NCBI GenBank assembly: GCA_024233395.1
Contig: JACKPR010000002.1
Coordinates: 620,001-684,000, forward strand
DNA: 64,000 nt
Direction: 5' to 3'
From: Chlamydiales bacterium
GTDB taxonomy: Bacteria; Chlamydiota; Chlamydiia; Chlamydiales; Simkaniaceae
In this document: positions 8,679 through 16,368 of the stretch, one piece after another
Layout: every line of letters starts with the position of its first letter
How positions within the stretch are numbered: the first letter of the stretch is position 1
Position numbers and translations under genes: made by a program
The notes under the pieces: model-generated
What the model was told of the DNA's origin: nothing
The model's input: only the letters and a program-made list of their open reading frames with translations
The model's database searches: none

Positions 8679-9446
8679 TTGGTAAAAACGTTTATTTTAA
8701 AGATCTATCGTGGCGAGCCAGGACACCAATATTGGGAAGAATTTGAACTGGAGCTCAAGCCCTTTATCAATGTGATTTCTGCTCTTATGGAAATCCAAAA
8801 AAACCCCATAAATCGAAAGGGAGAAAAAGTTGCTCCTGTAAACTGGGAACAAGGGTGTCTTGAAGAGGTTTGTGGTTCATGTTCCATGCTAATTAATGGA
8901 CGTCCAAGACAAGCTTGTGCAGCAATTATTGAGCCCATCATGAAAATGACGGGAAGTTCGACAATTACATTAGCCCCTTTTACAAAATTTCCTCTGGTAA
9001 GAGATCTCGTTGTCAATCGAAATCAAATGTTTGAGAACCTTAAGAAAACAAACTCTTGGATTTCAGCCGATGGTTCTTATATTCATGGCTTTGGTCCAAA
9101 AATCAGCCAAGCAAAACAGGAAACGATGTATATTTTATCGACCTGTATGACATGTGGTTGCTGTTCGGAAGCTTGTCCTCAAGTCAATGATCGTTCGAAG
9201 TTTGTCGGACCCGCTCCAGTATCACAAGTGCGTCTCTTTAACCTAAATCCAACAGGATCAATGGAAAAAAGTAAGCGTCTTCATACTCTGATGGAAGAGG
9301 GAGGGATTAGTGAGTGTGGAAATGCACAAAATTGTGTTCAAGTTTGCCCTAAGGAAATTCCTCTGACAGAATCAATTGCGGTCACAGGAAGAGAGGTCAG
9401 CAAGCAAGCTCTTAAAGATATCTTTAATATCTCTGATCGCGATTAA
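8679..9446 (+). CDS. sdhB: Succinate dehydrogenase iron-sulfur subunit
   Basis: Electron-transfer subunit with three Fe-S clusters, 255 residues. The plant-type 2Fe-2S site is GCLEEVCGSCSMLINGRPRQ plus the following Ala-Cys. The ferredoxin-type sites are CMTCGCCSEACP and CGNAQNCVQVCPKEIPL. The start is a TTG at 8679, preceded by GAGAGGAG at a suitable distance; no in-frame ATG lies nearby. The 38-bp gap after sdhA contains a small CTCAC/GTGAG hairpin. The operon ends here and is followed by a structured 445-bp non-coding stretch. Confidence 0.95.
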   Translation: MVKTFILKIYRGEPGHQYWEEFELELKPFINVISALMEIQKNPINRKGEKVAPVNWEQGCLEEVCGSCSMLINGRPRQACAAIIEPIMKMTGSSTITLAPFTKFPLVRDLVVNRNQMFENLKKTNSWISADGSYIHGFGPKISQAKQETMYILSTCMTCGCCSEACPQVNDRSKFVGPAPVSQVRLFNLNPTGSMEKSKRLHTLMEEGGISECGNAQNCVQVCPKEIPLTESIAVTGREVSKQALKDIFNISDRD

Positions 9447-9465
9447 TACAGAAATGGTATAAATA

Positions 9466-9651
9466 GTTCATTATGCTATATTGAAGGGGAGTCCTATTGA
9501 TAAGGGTAATATGCTCATCAACTACAAGCTTTTTTAGGGGATCAGAACGCTGGAGATCTTAGGAATAAAGCATTGGAATTCCTAACCTCCAGGAGACGAA
9601 CCCACTTAGTTCAAAGGTTGAATAAGCCGCCCTATCAGATAGGGCTCTTTT
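9466..9651 (+). ncRNA. Putative structured leader or small RNA after sdhB
   Basis: A non-coding stretch containing a strong stem-loop at 9550-9592 (CTGGAG pairs with CTCCAG, then TTAGGAAT with ATTCCTAA around an 11-nt loop). It ends at a canonical intrinsic terminator. I do not recognise it as tmRNA, SRP RNA, RNase P or 6S RNA. It could be the sdh 3' UTR rather than a separate transcript, and I could not find a convincing promoter. Confidence 0.3.
9629..9651 (+). terminator. Intrinsic terminator after sdhB
   Basis: GCCCTAT-CAG-ATAGGGC stem followed by TCTTTT. A perfect 7-bp stem with a 3-nt loop and U-tract. Confidence 0.75.
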
Positions 9652-9654
9652 GTA

Positions 9655-9722
9655 TAGCTAAAGTTATTTAAAATCGGAAAGATCTGGATAAATCATCCCA
9701 ATTTTAAAGTGTTTTAGCTATA
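9655..9722. repeat. Intergenic inverted repeat with a dispersed arm
   Basis: Arms 9655-9674 and 9702-9722 are complementary over most positions (TAGCTAAA...TTTAAAAT type). The right arm, read on the minus strand (22 bp, beginning TTATAGCTAAAACAC), recurs identically at 36780-36801. The element belongs to the same class of long intergenic palindromes as those at 12, 14, 27, 40, 49 and 58 kb, although its centre differs. Confidence 0.6.
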
Positions 9723-9741
9723 AGTGAATCCCAAAAGAGAG

Positions 9742-9863
9742 GGGTCTCTCGGAAGTAAGATTTGGGGGAAGGGCACTTTCGCGAGAGACCCCCTCAAAAT
9801 TAAAAGTCTTTCAACCTATCCTGAATTAAAGATAGGTTCTTGGTGCCATTTAAAAAAAATGGC
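9742..9863. other. Cluster of three hairpins between sdhB and lplA
   Basis: An 11-bp perfect stem GGGGTCTCTCG / CGAGAGACCCC (9742-9752 with 9783-9793) is followed by AACCTATC / GATAGGTT (9814-9839) and GCCATTT / AAATGGC (9845-9863). CCCAAA at 9731 can alternatively pair with TTTGGG at 9762, giving competing structures. The cluster lies downstream of lplA on the minus strand and could terminate that operon. Confidence 0.5.
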
Positions 9864-9891
9864 AGAAACAAAAAGGTTATCATAGAGAAGA

Positions 9892-10611
9892 TTAAGAAGG
9901 AATAGAAAAAGGAGTTGTTGTTTTTCTATGAGGCTTACTTAGTAGAGGGATCAAAGGACTTAAAGTTGTTTCCACGACATTGAACTTTTTTGAAAGTGTT
10001 TTGGGAATACATGAAATGAAATGGGTTTTTGAAGGGAGAAACTCTTTAAGTTTACAAAGGAATTCGGTATGACTTCTTCCATTGCGATAGTTAGGTGTCT
10101 TTTTAGGATGAAGGAGATACTCCATTGAGAGATCTTCAAAATCCCATAGAAATGTTGTATGGTGAACAAAGCGATCTTTCTTAATATATTGAGCATTTCC
10201 CCCACATTTTAAATCACCGATCACATAATCGTTTTCTTTAAGGCTGAATTTTGGAATTGAAAGCGCTTCTTTATAAAACCCCTCAGACCAACGGAGAATG
10301 GGTTCAGGAAAGCATGGGAAATCGTGAATCTCTTTTTGAAAAATAAATGAAACAAAGAGGGTATTAGAGTCGACAATGACAGTTCCTCCCCCACTGTACC
10401 TCTTAACAAGGGGAATCGGCGACTGCTTTATTTTTTCAAGGCTGATTAACTCCTGAGGTTTTCCTGAAATTCCCATCACTATAGAAGGGGGAGAACCTTC
10501 ATTGATAATGCACCAGTTTTCATCATTTAAACGGAGAAGAGCTTCTTCGATCTGAAGTTGCTTAAAGATAGGGGTATTTTTTAAAAGGAGGAGATTGAGC
10601 TTATGTTTCAT
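9892..10611 (-). CDS. lplA: Lipoate-protein ligase A family protein
   Basis: BPL/LPL-fold enzyme that attaches lipoate (or octanoate) to E2 domains of 2-oxoacid dehydrogenases. It has 239 residues. Visible signatures are RYSGGGTVIVDSNTLFVSFI, which forms the nucleotide/lipoyl site, and GDLKCGGNAQYI, where the conserved catalytic lysine sits. It is the third gene of a set matching the dnaB-mnmG-lplA order of Chlamydia. The start overlaps the stop of the upstream secreted-protein gene by 11 nt. Together with lipA and lpdA at 50-53 kb it serves lipoate metabolism. Ligase versus octanoyl-transfer activity cannot be told from sequence. Confidence 0.88.
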   Translation of the reverse strand: MKHKLNLLLLKNTPIFKQLQIEEALLRLNDENWCIINEGSPPSIVMGISGKPQELISLEKIKQSPIPLVKRYSGGGTVIVDSNTLFVSFIFQKEIHDFPCFPEPILRWSEGFYKEALSIPKFSLKENDYVIGDLKCGGNAQYIKKDRFVHHTTFLWDFEDLSMEYLLHPKKTPNYRNGRSHTEFLCKLKEFLPSKTHFISCIPKTLSKKFNVVETTLSPLIPLLSKPHRKTTTPFSIPS

Positions 10612-11059
10612 TCAATATGATTGTATCAATATTTTCAATTTTTTCTATTTGGTATTTCAATCCCTTTAAAGAAGCGATTTTAAAAATCAATAAAGTTCCC
10701 CCAGGCATGACATCGACACTGACAATTCCTGTAAGGGTCTTACCATTTGTTAATTTAATGGTGGGTTTATCGGTTGGAGCCTTTTGTTGAAGGAATGTTA
10801 TTGCTGCCTGAATATCTTTTGCTCTTCCTTCTGGGGAGATAATCATCATTTCTGTTGTTCCCTTTGTAGAGGCTTCTTTTGCGCTAGCAGCTTTTGCCAT
10901 TTCAGATAGGGGATTATTTTGTGTTGAAGCTTTTTTCTCCTCATCCTGGGTTCCTTCCACAGCAGCTTTTGCAGATGCTGCTGGAGGAACCATATAGATG
11001 GTTGGAACGGCAGCATAAAGAGAAAGAGATGTGATAAGGAAAAAAAGAACTTTTTTCAT
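10601..11059 (-). CDS. Secreted hypothetical protein
   Basis: 152 residues, not recognised. It starts with a signal peptide (MKKVLFFLITSLSLYA) and then an Ala/Lys/Thr/Glu-rich low-complexity linker (about residues 28-70). A compact C-terminal segment follows, rich in beta-type residues (TIKLTNGKTLTGIVSVDV, GGTLLIFKI). Both ends overlap neighbours (ATGA with the receiver/GGDEF gene, 11 nt with lplA), so it is cotranscribed with them. The C-terminal part looks like a small SH3- or Hfq-like barrel, but that is only an impression. Confidence 0.7.
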   Translation of the reverse strand: MKKVLFFLITSLSLYAAVPTIYMVPPAASAKAAVEGTQDEEKKASTQNNPLSEMAKAASAKEASTKGTTEMMIISPEGRAKDIQAAITFLQQKAPTDKPTIKLTNGKTLTGIVSVDVMPGGTLLIFKIASLKGLKYQIEKIENIDTIILNET

Positions 11060-12042
11060 GAGGGTTCACCTAAATTTTTTTTATAAGAAACAATTGTGTT
11101 GGTTTTTTCTTTTGCTTGACTTAATGAGCTTGAGGCTCCTTTCATCAGGCGTTCAAGATTAATTGTATCATTTTTTGTCTCATCCCCTGTTTGCTCGAGT
11201 GTTGCAATTCCAATGGAGGCAGTGAGTGTAAAGCGTATATTCCCAGCAGAAAATATTTCTGCATCGAGATATTCCATGATAGTTTCAGCAATAAACTCGG
11301 AGGCTTTACAAGAGGTTTTAGGAAGAAAAATCGCAAATTTCCCTTGATTTTGATTGTAAAGAAGATCTTGTGCTCGCATGAGTTTTCGAAGGTGATCTTC
11401 GCAATCTAATGTAAGAGCATGGGCTACATTTTCACCGCGAGTCTTTAGAACCTGACCATATTGATCGATCTCTAGGAGAATCAGCGCTAAAGCTGTTTTT
11501 TCTGCTAATGCCTCATGAATCAGCCGGGTTGCACGATCATCAAGGATTGTTCTCTTCTCTAAAGAGGGCGTTTCTTGTTTTTGTTTAGAGAAATGAGCCG
11601 TCAAAGCGGAGATTTTAGATTGAGTTTGCATCACATCTCCAGCCAGTTCCATTCGAACGAAGAATTCATCTTCATCAAGAGGTTCTCGAAGAAAGTCTGT
11701 TGCGCCAGCTTTAATAAGATCTCTTGTAAAGGACTTTTTGAGGTGATTGGTAATAATCAAGATCGGGGTATGATCATGACCTTTAAATCGTCTGATTTCT
11801 TCGCATAAAGGCCGGAGTTCAATGTTTGCTGTTTTTCCATCGATCACGATAAAGCTGATGTAAGTTTTTTCAAGATATTCAAGCGTTTCTAGTCGAGAAG
11901 ATGTGATAATGAGAGAGTAACCTTCTATTTTATCAATGATCTTCTCAAAAAAAGCGCGGACAAGGGGAAGAGAAGTCACAAGAAGAAGGGTAGGAAGCTT
12001 TTTCGGTTTTAAAACCAAGTGACCTCTGGGGGTTAAATTCAA
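11056..12042 (-). CDS. Degenerate receiver plus GGDEF-like domain protein
   Basis: 328 residues with a response-regulator receiver fold (about residues 16-135) and a diguanylate-cyclase-like domain (about 165-320). The receiver keeps the phospho-site aspartate region (FIVIDGK) but lacks the acidic pair after beta1 (LLLVTSLP) and has Arg for the conserved Lys (FLREPL). In the second domain the GGDEF signature is replaced by QGKFAIFLP, so catalysis is unlikely. Fold features such as ALILLEIDQYGQVLKTRGE and LTASIGIATLE remain. A regulatory or scaffold role is inferred. It is separated from mnmG by a 166-bp palindrome. Confidence 0.8.
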   Translation of the reverse strand: MNLTPRGHLVLKPKKLPTLLLVTSLPLVRAFFEKIIDKIEGYSLIITSSRLETLEYLEKTYISFIVIDGKTANIELRPLCEEIRRFKGHDHTPILIITNHLKKSFTRDLIKAGATDFLREPLDEDEFFVRMELAGDVMQTQSKISALTAHFSKQKQETPSLEKRTILDDRATRLIHEALAEKTALALILLEIDQYGQVLKTRGENVAHALTLDCEDHLRKLMRAQDLLYNQNQGKFAIFLPKTSCKASEFIAETIMEYLDAEIFSAGNIRFTLTASIGIATLEQTGDETKNDTINLERLMKGASSSLSQAKEKTNTIVSYKKNLGEPS

Positions 12043-12064
12043 TTTATTCTAATATATCTTATCA

Positions 12065-12230
12065 TGAACCTATCCGTAAACTCAAATACCTCTTCTTTTC
12101 ACTCTTTCTACATCTTTTTTGAAACCGATTTTTCGGCCTTGTCTTTTAGACAATGTCCTCAAATCGGTTTCAAAAAATTTTGCAGAAACTTTGCAAAAAT
12201 TAAAGATATTTGAGTTTACGGACAGGTTCA
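12065..12230. repeat. Double palindrome between mnmG and receiver gene
   Basis: Outer arms 12065-12088 and 12207-12230 pair at 23 of 24 positions. Inner arms 12119-12131 and 12161-12173 (TTGAAACCGATTT) pair perfectly. The centre is TTGTC-TTTTA-GACAA at 12139-12153. The outer ends read TGAACCTATC, a motif repeated elsewhere in the window. The right end touches the mnmG stop codon. Confidence 0.9.
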
Positions 12231-14048
12231 TTATCTTTTTAGTGACACGAGGAGAATTGATATATCAGCAGGTGAAACGCCAGAAATTCTTGAGGCTTGT
12301 CCTAAATTATCTGGGCGGTGGCGGTTTAACTTTTCTCGTGCTTCATTACGGAGACCCACCACATGATTGTAATTAAAATCAGGAGGAATAGAGTGTGTAT
12401 CAATCGCTTCCAGCTTTGCTGCTTCTTTTTTTTCGCGGTTGATATATCCTGCAAACTTTAAATCCACTTCGATTGCATGATTGATTTCAAACCCAAAGTC
12501 TTCCGTTTTATCAGGAAAAATATCGATCAATTTTGAATAAGAAAAATCGGGACGACAAAGAAGTTTTCCTAAAGTTGTTGATTTACCTTCATATTGGAGA
12601 TGGGTTTTTTGAAAGCGACTTTTTTCAGAATAGATGGTTTCTTTTTTCCTTTGGAATCTTGCATAGGTTTCTTCGTCAATAAGTCCCAGTTGATACCCAT
12701 AATCTCTGAGGCGGAGGTCAGCATTGTCCTGCCTTAAAAGAAGGCGGTGTTCAGCTCTCGATGTGAACATTCGATAAGGTTCATCGAGTTTTTTTGCGAT
12801 AAGATCATCAACCATCACTCCGATATAACTCTCTGAACGCTTTAGAATAAAAGGTTCTTTTCCTCGAATTTTTAAAAGGGCATTAATAGCTGCCATTAAC
12901 CCTTGTGCAGCCGCTTCTTCATAGCCCGTTGTTCCATTGACTTGTCCTGCAAAATAGAGACCTTCGATAATTTTGGTTTCAAAGGTGCTTTTAATTTGAC
13001 CGCTTACAGCATAATCATATTCAATCGCATAAGCAGGACGCATGATTTCAACGTTTTCTAGTCCTGGAATCGTTCGCATCATGGCAAATTGAACATCAAA
13101 GGGAAGAGAAGAAGAAATTCCATTCACATAGATTTCATTTGTAGAAAGTCCTTCAGGCTCTAAGAAGAGTTGGTGTCTTTCTTTATCTTTAAATCGAACA
13201 ATTTTATCTTCGATTGAGGGACAATAACGGGGGCCAACACCTTGAATTTTTCCTGAAAAAAGAGGAGAGCGGTGGATATTTTCTTCGATAATCTTTTTTG
13301 TTGCATCATTGGTATACGTAATATAACAAGAAACTTGAGGGAGACGCTTTTCTTGTAGATCAAAGGAAAAAGAAACACCGGATTCTGGGGGTTGTTCTTC
13401 CGTTTTCGTAAAATCGATCGAATTGCTATTGACTCGGCAAGGAGTTCCTGTCTTTAATCTTCCGAGTGTAAAGCCAAGATTTTCTAAACATTTTGAAAGT
13501 CCCACAGAAGGCTTATCTCCTGCTCTTCCTCCAGAATAATGGGACTCGCCGATATGAAGAAGACCTCTCATAAAAGTTCCAGCAGAAAGAATCACTGCTT
13601 TTCCTCGATAACAAATGCCTTCTTGAGTTGTCACCCCACAGATTTTTCCATCCTCCAAATCAAGAGATGTGATGGTTCCTTGTTTTATTTCCAAATTGGG
13701 GAGATTTTCAAGGGTATGCTTCATTTCAGTCTGGTAGGCAAGTTTATCCGATTGACATCTTGGGGACCAAACAGCAGGCCCTTTAGAAGCATTAAGCATT
13801 CTAAACTGAATCCCCGTGCGGTCAGCAATCTTTCCCATAATGCCACCAAGGGCATCAATTTCACGAACCATATGCCCTTTTGCTGTTCCCCCAATTGCAG
13901 GGTTACAACTCATTTTGGCAATGGTATCAAGATTCATGGTTAGAAGGAGAGTGTGTCCACCCATCCGGGCAGCAGCATGCGCAGCCTCGCATCCAGCGTG
14001 GCCAGCACCAATGATAATTAGATCAAATCGATCAGGATAAGTCCACAC
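12231..14048 (-). CDS. mnmG: tRNA U34 carboxymethylaminomethyl synthase MnmG
   Basis: FAD-dependent partner of MnmE in modifying wobble uridine of tRNAs. At 605 residues it is close to the family length. The N-terminal FAD motif is DLIIIGAGHAGCEAAHAAAR, followed by the MnmG signatures MSCNPAIGGTAKGHMVREID and CYRGKAVILSAGTFMRG. GPRYCPSIEDKIVRF and GQVNGTTGYEEAAAQGL lie in the middle and the helical C-terminal domain ends the protein. The order dnaB-mnmG-lplA is conserved with Chlamydia, with extra genes inserted here. Confidence 0.97.
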   Translation of the reverse strand: MWTYPDRFDLIIIGAGHAGCEAAHAAARMGGHTLLLTMNLDTIAKMSCNPAIGGTAKGHMVREIDALGGIMGKIADRTGIQFRMLNASKGPAVWSPRCQSDKLAYQTEMKHTLENLPNLEIKQGTITSLDLEDGKICGVTTQEGICYRGKAVILSAGTFMRGLLHIGESHYSGGRAGDKPSVGLSKCLENLGFTLGRLKTGTPCRVNSNSIDFTKTEEQPPESGVSFSFDLQEKRLPQVSCYITYTNDATKKIIEENIHRSPLFSGKIQGVGPRYCPSIEDKIVRFKDKERHQLFLEPEGLSTNEIYVNGISSSLPFDVQFAMMRTIPGLENVEIMRPAYAIEYDYAVSGQIKSTFETKIIEGLYFAGQVNGTTGYEEAAAQGLMAAINALLKIRGKEPFILKRSESYIGVMVDDLIAKKLDEPYRMFTSRAEHRLLLRQDNADLRLRDYGYQLGLIDEETYARFQRKKETIYSEKSRFQKTHLQYEGKSTTLGKLLCRPDFSYSKLIDIFPDKTEDFGFEINHAIEVDLKFAGYINREKKEAAKLEAIDTHSIPPDFNYNHVVGLRNEAREKLNRHRPDNLGQASRISGVSPADISILLVSLKR

Positions 14049-14091
14049 AAAAACAGCCCGTTTTTCTAATCAAAGCGAGTTTCGCAGAAGT

Positions 14092-14184
14092 CTATTTATT
14101 TTTCTTATGACGATCACGACGGCGGCGTTTCTTACGCTTATGCTTTGAGATCTTAAGACGACGTTTTTTCTTAACAGATGACAT
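14092..14184 (-). CDS. AURKAIP1/COX24-like 30-residue ribosomal-type protein
   Basis: A 30-residue, extremely basic protein (MSSVKKKRRLKISKHKRKKR, then RRRDRHKKNK), encoded just upstream of mnmG on the same strand. It matches the small bacterial AURKAIP1/COX24-domain proteins, related to mitochondrial mS38, that are known from Bacteroidota and some PVC bacteria; those share the pattern KKRKRHK..THKRKKR.RKNRHKKK. A ribosome-associated role is inferred from that family. There are 17 Lys/Arg in 30 residues and no hydrophobic core. No strong ribosome-binding site is seen. Confidence 0.8.
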   Translation of the reverse strand: MSSVKKKRRLKISKHKRKKRRRRDRHKKNK

Positions 14185-14270
14185 TTCTTACTCTAATTAA
14201 TAACATAGAACTACACAGTATAGAGTTTTTCCTAGAAAAAGTAAAGCCCCCTTTGTTATGAATCCAACTA

Positions 14271-14397
14271 TATAAAAGAGTTATTTTATCTCACTCATTT
14301 TCTCCTCTCTTTTAACCCCTTGTCTCATGGACAATGTGATCAAAAGAGAAGAAAAAAAACTGTTCAAAAACCGAAGAGATTAAATAATTCTTTTATA
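14271..14397. repeat. Long palindrome upstream of the DUF4396 gene
   Basis: Outer arms 14271-14292 and 14376-14397 pair at 20 of 22 positions, and the centre is TTGTC-TCATG-GACAA (14320-14334). Partly complementary TCTC/GAGA-rich inner arms lie between. It sits between the divergent small ribosomal-type gene and the DUF4396 gene. Confidence 0.85.
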
Positions 14398-14434
14398 TAC
14401 CCAAACAATTTCAAAAGTTTACTTAGGGGTAATT

Positions 14435-15247
14435 ATGTTGAGTGGTGCATTAATATTATGGGCAGTATTAACTGTATTGTCATTTGTTTTTGTTGTTTAT
14501 GATTTAATTAAAAATACTCCTGAAGTAGGGGTCATGAAAGTAGGTTGGGCCTTAGTGGTTCTTTATACGGGTCCAGTGGGTCTTTTCTTTTATTTTATGA
14601 CTTGCCGTGAACCGATGCCCAGAACCCATGAAAAATTTATTGATTCACTCTGGAAGCAGGCTACAGGTTCGGAGGTTCATTGTCTAGCAGGGGATGCAAC
14701 AGGAATTATTATCATGGCAATCATCCTCTCTTTTTATGAAATCCCTAGAGGAATCGAAATTTTTCTAGAATATATCGCTGGATTTGTTTCAGGATTTCTC
14801 ATCTTTCAAGCACTCTTTATGAAGAAAATGATGGGGGGAACTTATATTAAAGCCCTTAAAAAAAGCTTTTACCCTGAATGGCTTTCTATGAATATGATTA
14901 TGGCAGGGATGATCCCCGTGATGGTTATCTGGGGAGTTCATGATCCACTTGCTCGCAATCCAGGGAGCCTTCATTTCTGGGGGATGATGTCGCTCGCAAC
15001 AATTGTTGGAGGGTTTGTTGCTTATCCTATTAATCAGTGGCTCGTTGCAAAAGGATTAAAACATGGAATGATGACTGTTCGAAAAGGGGAAGAGATGGAG
15101 ATGCATCATCATGATGATAGTGACCAAAGCCATAAGAAGCATGAAAAAGTGGTTGTAACGCAATCTCAAATTTATAAGGCATTAATTATCTCTCTTGTGG
15201 GATTAGCGATAGGGATTGTCATCGCAATTATTGGAGCGTATTTTTAA
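14435..15247 (+). CDS. DUF4396-type integral membrane protein
   Basis: 270 residues with about seven hydrophobic segments. The region around SEVHCLAGDATGIIIMA resembles the Cys/His-Gly-Asp signature of DUF4396 membrane proteins, and HFWGMMSLATIVGGFVAYPINQWLV fits the same family. A His/Asp-rich loop (MEMHHHDDSDQSHKKHEK) precedes the final helix and might bind metal. Function is unknown. It has its own upstream region containing a long palindrome and is followed by a lineage-specific operon. A short sequence resembling its last 11 codons recurs at 16969-17004. Confidence 0.65.
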   Translation: MLSGALILWAVLTVLSFVFVVYDLIKNTPEVGVMKVGWALVVLYTGPVGLFFYFMTCREPMPRTHEKFIDSLWKQATGSEVHCLAGDATGIIIMAIILSFYEIPRGIEIFLEYIAGFVSGFLIFQALFMKKMMGGTYIKALKKSFYPEWLSMNMIMAGMIPVMVIWGVHDPLARNPGSLHFWGMMSLATIVGGFVAYPINQWLVAKGLKHGMMTVRKGEEMEMHHHDDSDQSHKKHEKVVVTQSQIYKALIISLVGLAIGIVIAIIGAYF

Positions 15248-15386
15248 GCATTTTTTATTTTTTTGTGATTTATATAAAATACCCCTCTTCTGTTATCCAA
15301 ATGAGCATTTGGGATGCTAACTATCTCTATCTCCTTCTAATTCAAGATTATAGACAACTATTGTTTTTTAAAATAAAAATTACAGA

Positions 15387-15415
15387 TTTACTTATTTAAC
15401 AAATCTATTTATAAT
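15387..15415 (+). promoter_or_regulatory. Promoter of the 15.4-16.9 kb operon
   Basis: TTTACT (15387-15392) is 17 bp from a perfect TATAAT (15410-15415), 30 bp before the start codon. The expected transcript start falls at the edge of the adjacent palindrome. Confidence 0.6.
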
Positions 15416-15419
15416 TTAT

Positions 15420-15435
15420 CTGTTTAATTAAACAG
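15420..15435. promoter_or_regulatory. 16-bp perfect palindrome over start site and RBS
   Basis: CTGTTTAATTAAACAG is a perfect palindrome starting 5 bp after the -10 box and ending within AACAGGAGGG, the Shine-Dalgarno sequence. It could be a repressor operator, or a 5' hairpin that hides the RBS. Confidence 0.55.
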
Positions 15436-15445
15436 GAGGGATCTA

Positions 15446-16351
15446 ATGAGCAATACTATTTCAAATTATTCTGATATGTCTGTTGCTGCATCAACGCTTC
15501 ATACTTCGATTCTTAATTCTAGAAATAAAGAACGATTCAAAGGAATTCTCAGATCTATGGGTGGAAATGGGAAGATTGCTGTGAATTTTTTGGTCAAAAC
15601 TGATCTTGATGGAACTGAACAACGGGTTGGTGCGACCCAATTATATCATGCAGCTATAGCATTTTTCGAGATTCAGGGAAAATCTGTTAAGCTAACTGTA
15701 AGGATGGCATCTTATCAAGAAGGGCGCTATATAGAACCATTACAATATAGTCGAGATTCAGAGGCTATACACTGCGGAGAGAGGCCAACTTCTCAAGAGT
15801 TCAGTGTGGTTCCAACTTCACATTCACTTTCGGAAATCCCTGTTGAATTTTATTCTCTGGTTGATGTAACGCATCAAGAATGGTTTAAACGTTGTGATCC
15901 AGCTACTTTGCCACCAATAGCAACACAGATTGTTGGTCTCATCCATAATAGTTTCCCCAATGGAATTCCATTGCCTAGAGGAGAAAGGGTTTTAGCGTGT
16001 ACTTTCAACGTTCACTTAATTAACTCAAAAAGTTATGAGCATATCATGCTGAATAAAATGATTTATGGAGAAATTGTTGACCAACACTATGATGCTGAAC
16101 GTATTACCCCAAAAGTTAGTCATTCATGGAGTCATAGTTATGAAAAATCAGGTTCATGGGAATATGAGGACGGAAAAACTTATTTAGAGTATCGTGAAAA
16201 GGAAGCCAAAGGAGAGAAACTGCCTCTACATGTTCCCAGAGATGTTACCCTATTAGAGAGTAGGTTATTACAATTGGAAATAAAACCAGATCAGAGTAAT
16301 CGTACCCTGCCCAACATTTCTTCAGCTATAGAAGAGGTTCCCGAGGAATAG
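15446..16351 (+). CDS. Lineage-specific hypothetical protein
   Basis: 301 residues, not recognised. It has no signal peptide or membrane segment, and starts with a Ser/Thr/Asn-rich N-terminus (MSNTISNYSDMSVAASTLHT) of the kind common in type III secreted chlamydial proteins. The middle is an alpha/beta mixture. The C-terminal third is hydrophilic (SWSHSYEKSGSWEYEDGK). A strong RBS (GGAGGG) precedes the start. It is followed after 17 bp by an Inc-like gene, forming a two-gene operon. A secreted or inclusion-related role is inferred from the partner only. Confidence 0.7.
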   Translation: MSNTISNYSDMSVAASTLHTSILNSRNKERFKGILRSMGGNGKIAVNFLVKTDLDGTEQRVGATQLYHAAIAFFEIQGKSVKLTVRMASYQEGRYIEPLQYSRDSEAIHCGERPTSQEFSVVPTSHSLSEIPVEFYSLVDVTHQEWFKRCDPATLPPIATQIVGLIHNSFPNGIPLPRGERVLACTFNVHLINSKSYEHIMLNKMIYGEIVDQHYDAERITPKVSHSWSHSYEKSGSWEYEDGKTYLEYREKEAKGEKLPLHVPRDVTLLESRLLQLEIKPDQSNRTLPNISSAIEEVPEE

Positions 16352-16368
16352 AAAAAAGGCTAGTTTTT

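Noticed and set aside
9466..9651. 6S RNA, SRP RNA or tmRNA
   Set aside because: The strong stem-loop and terminator are there, but none of the sequence signatures of these RNAs could be recognised.
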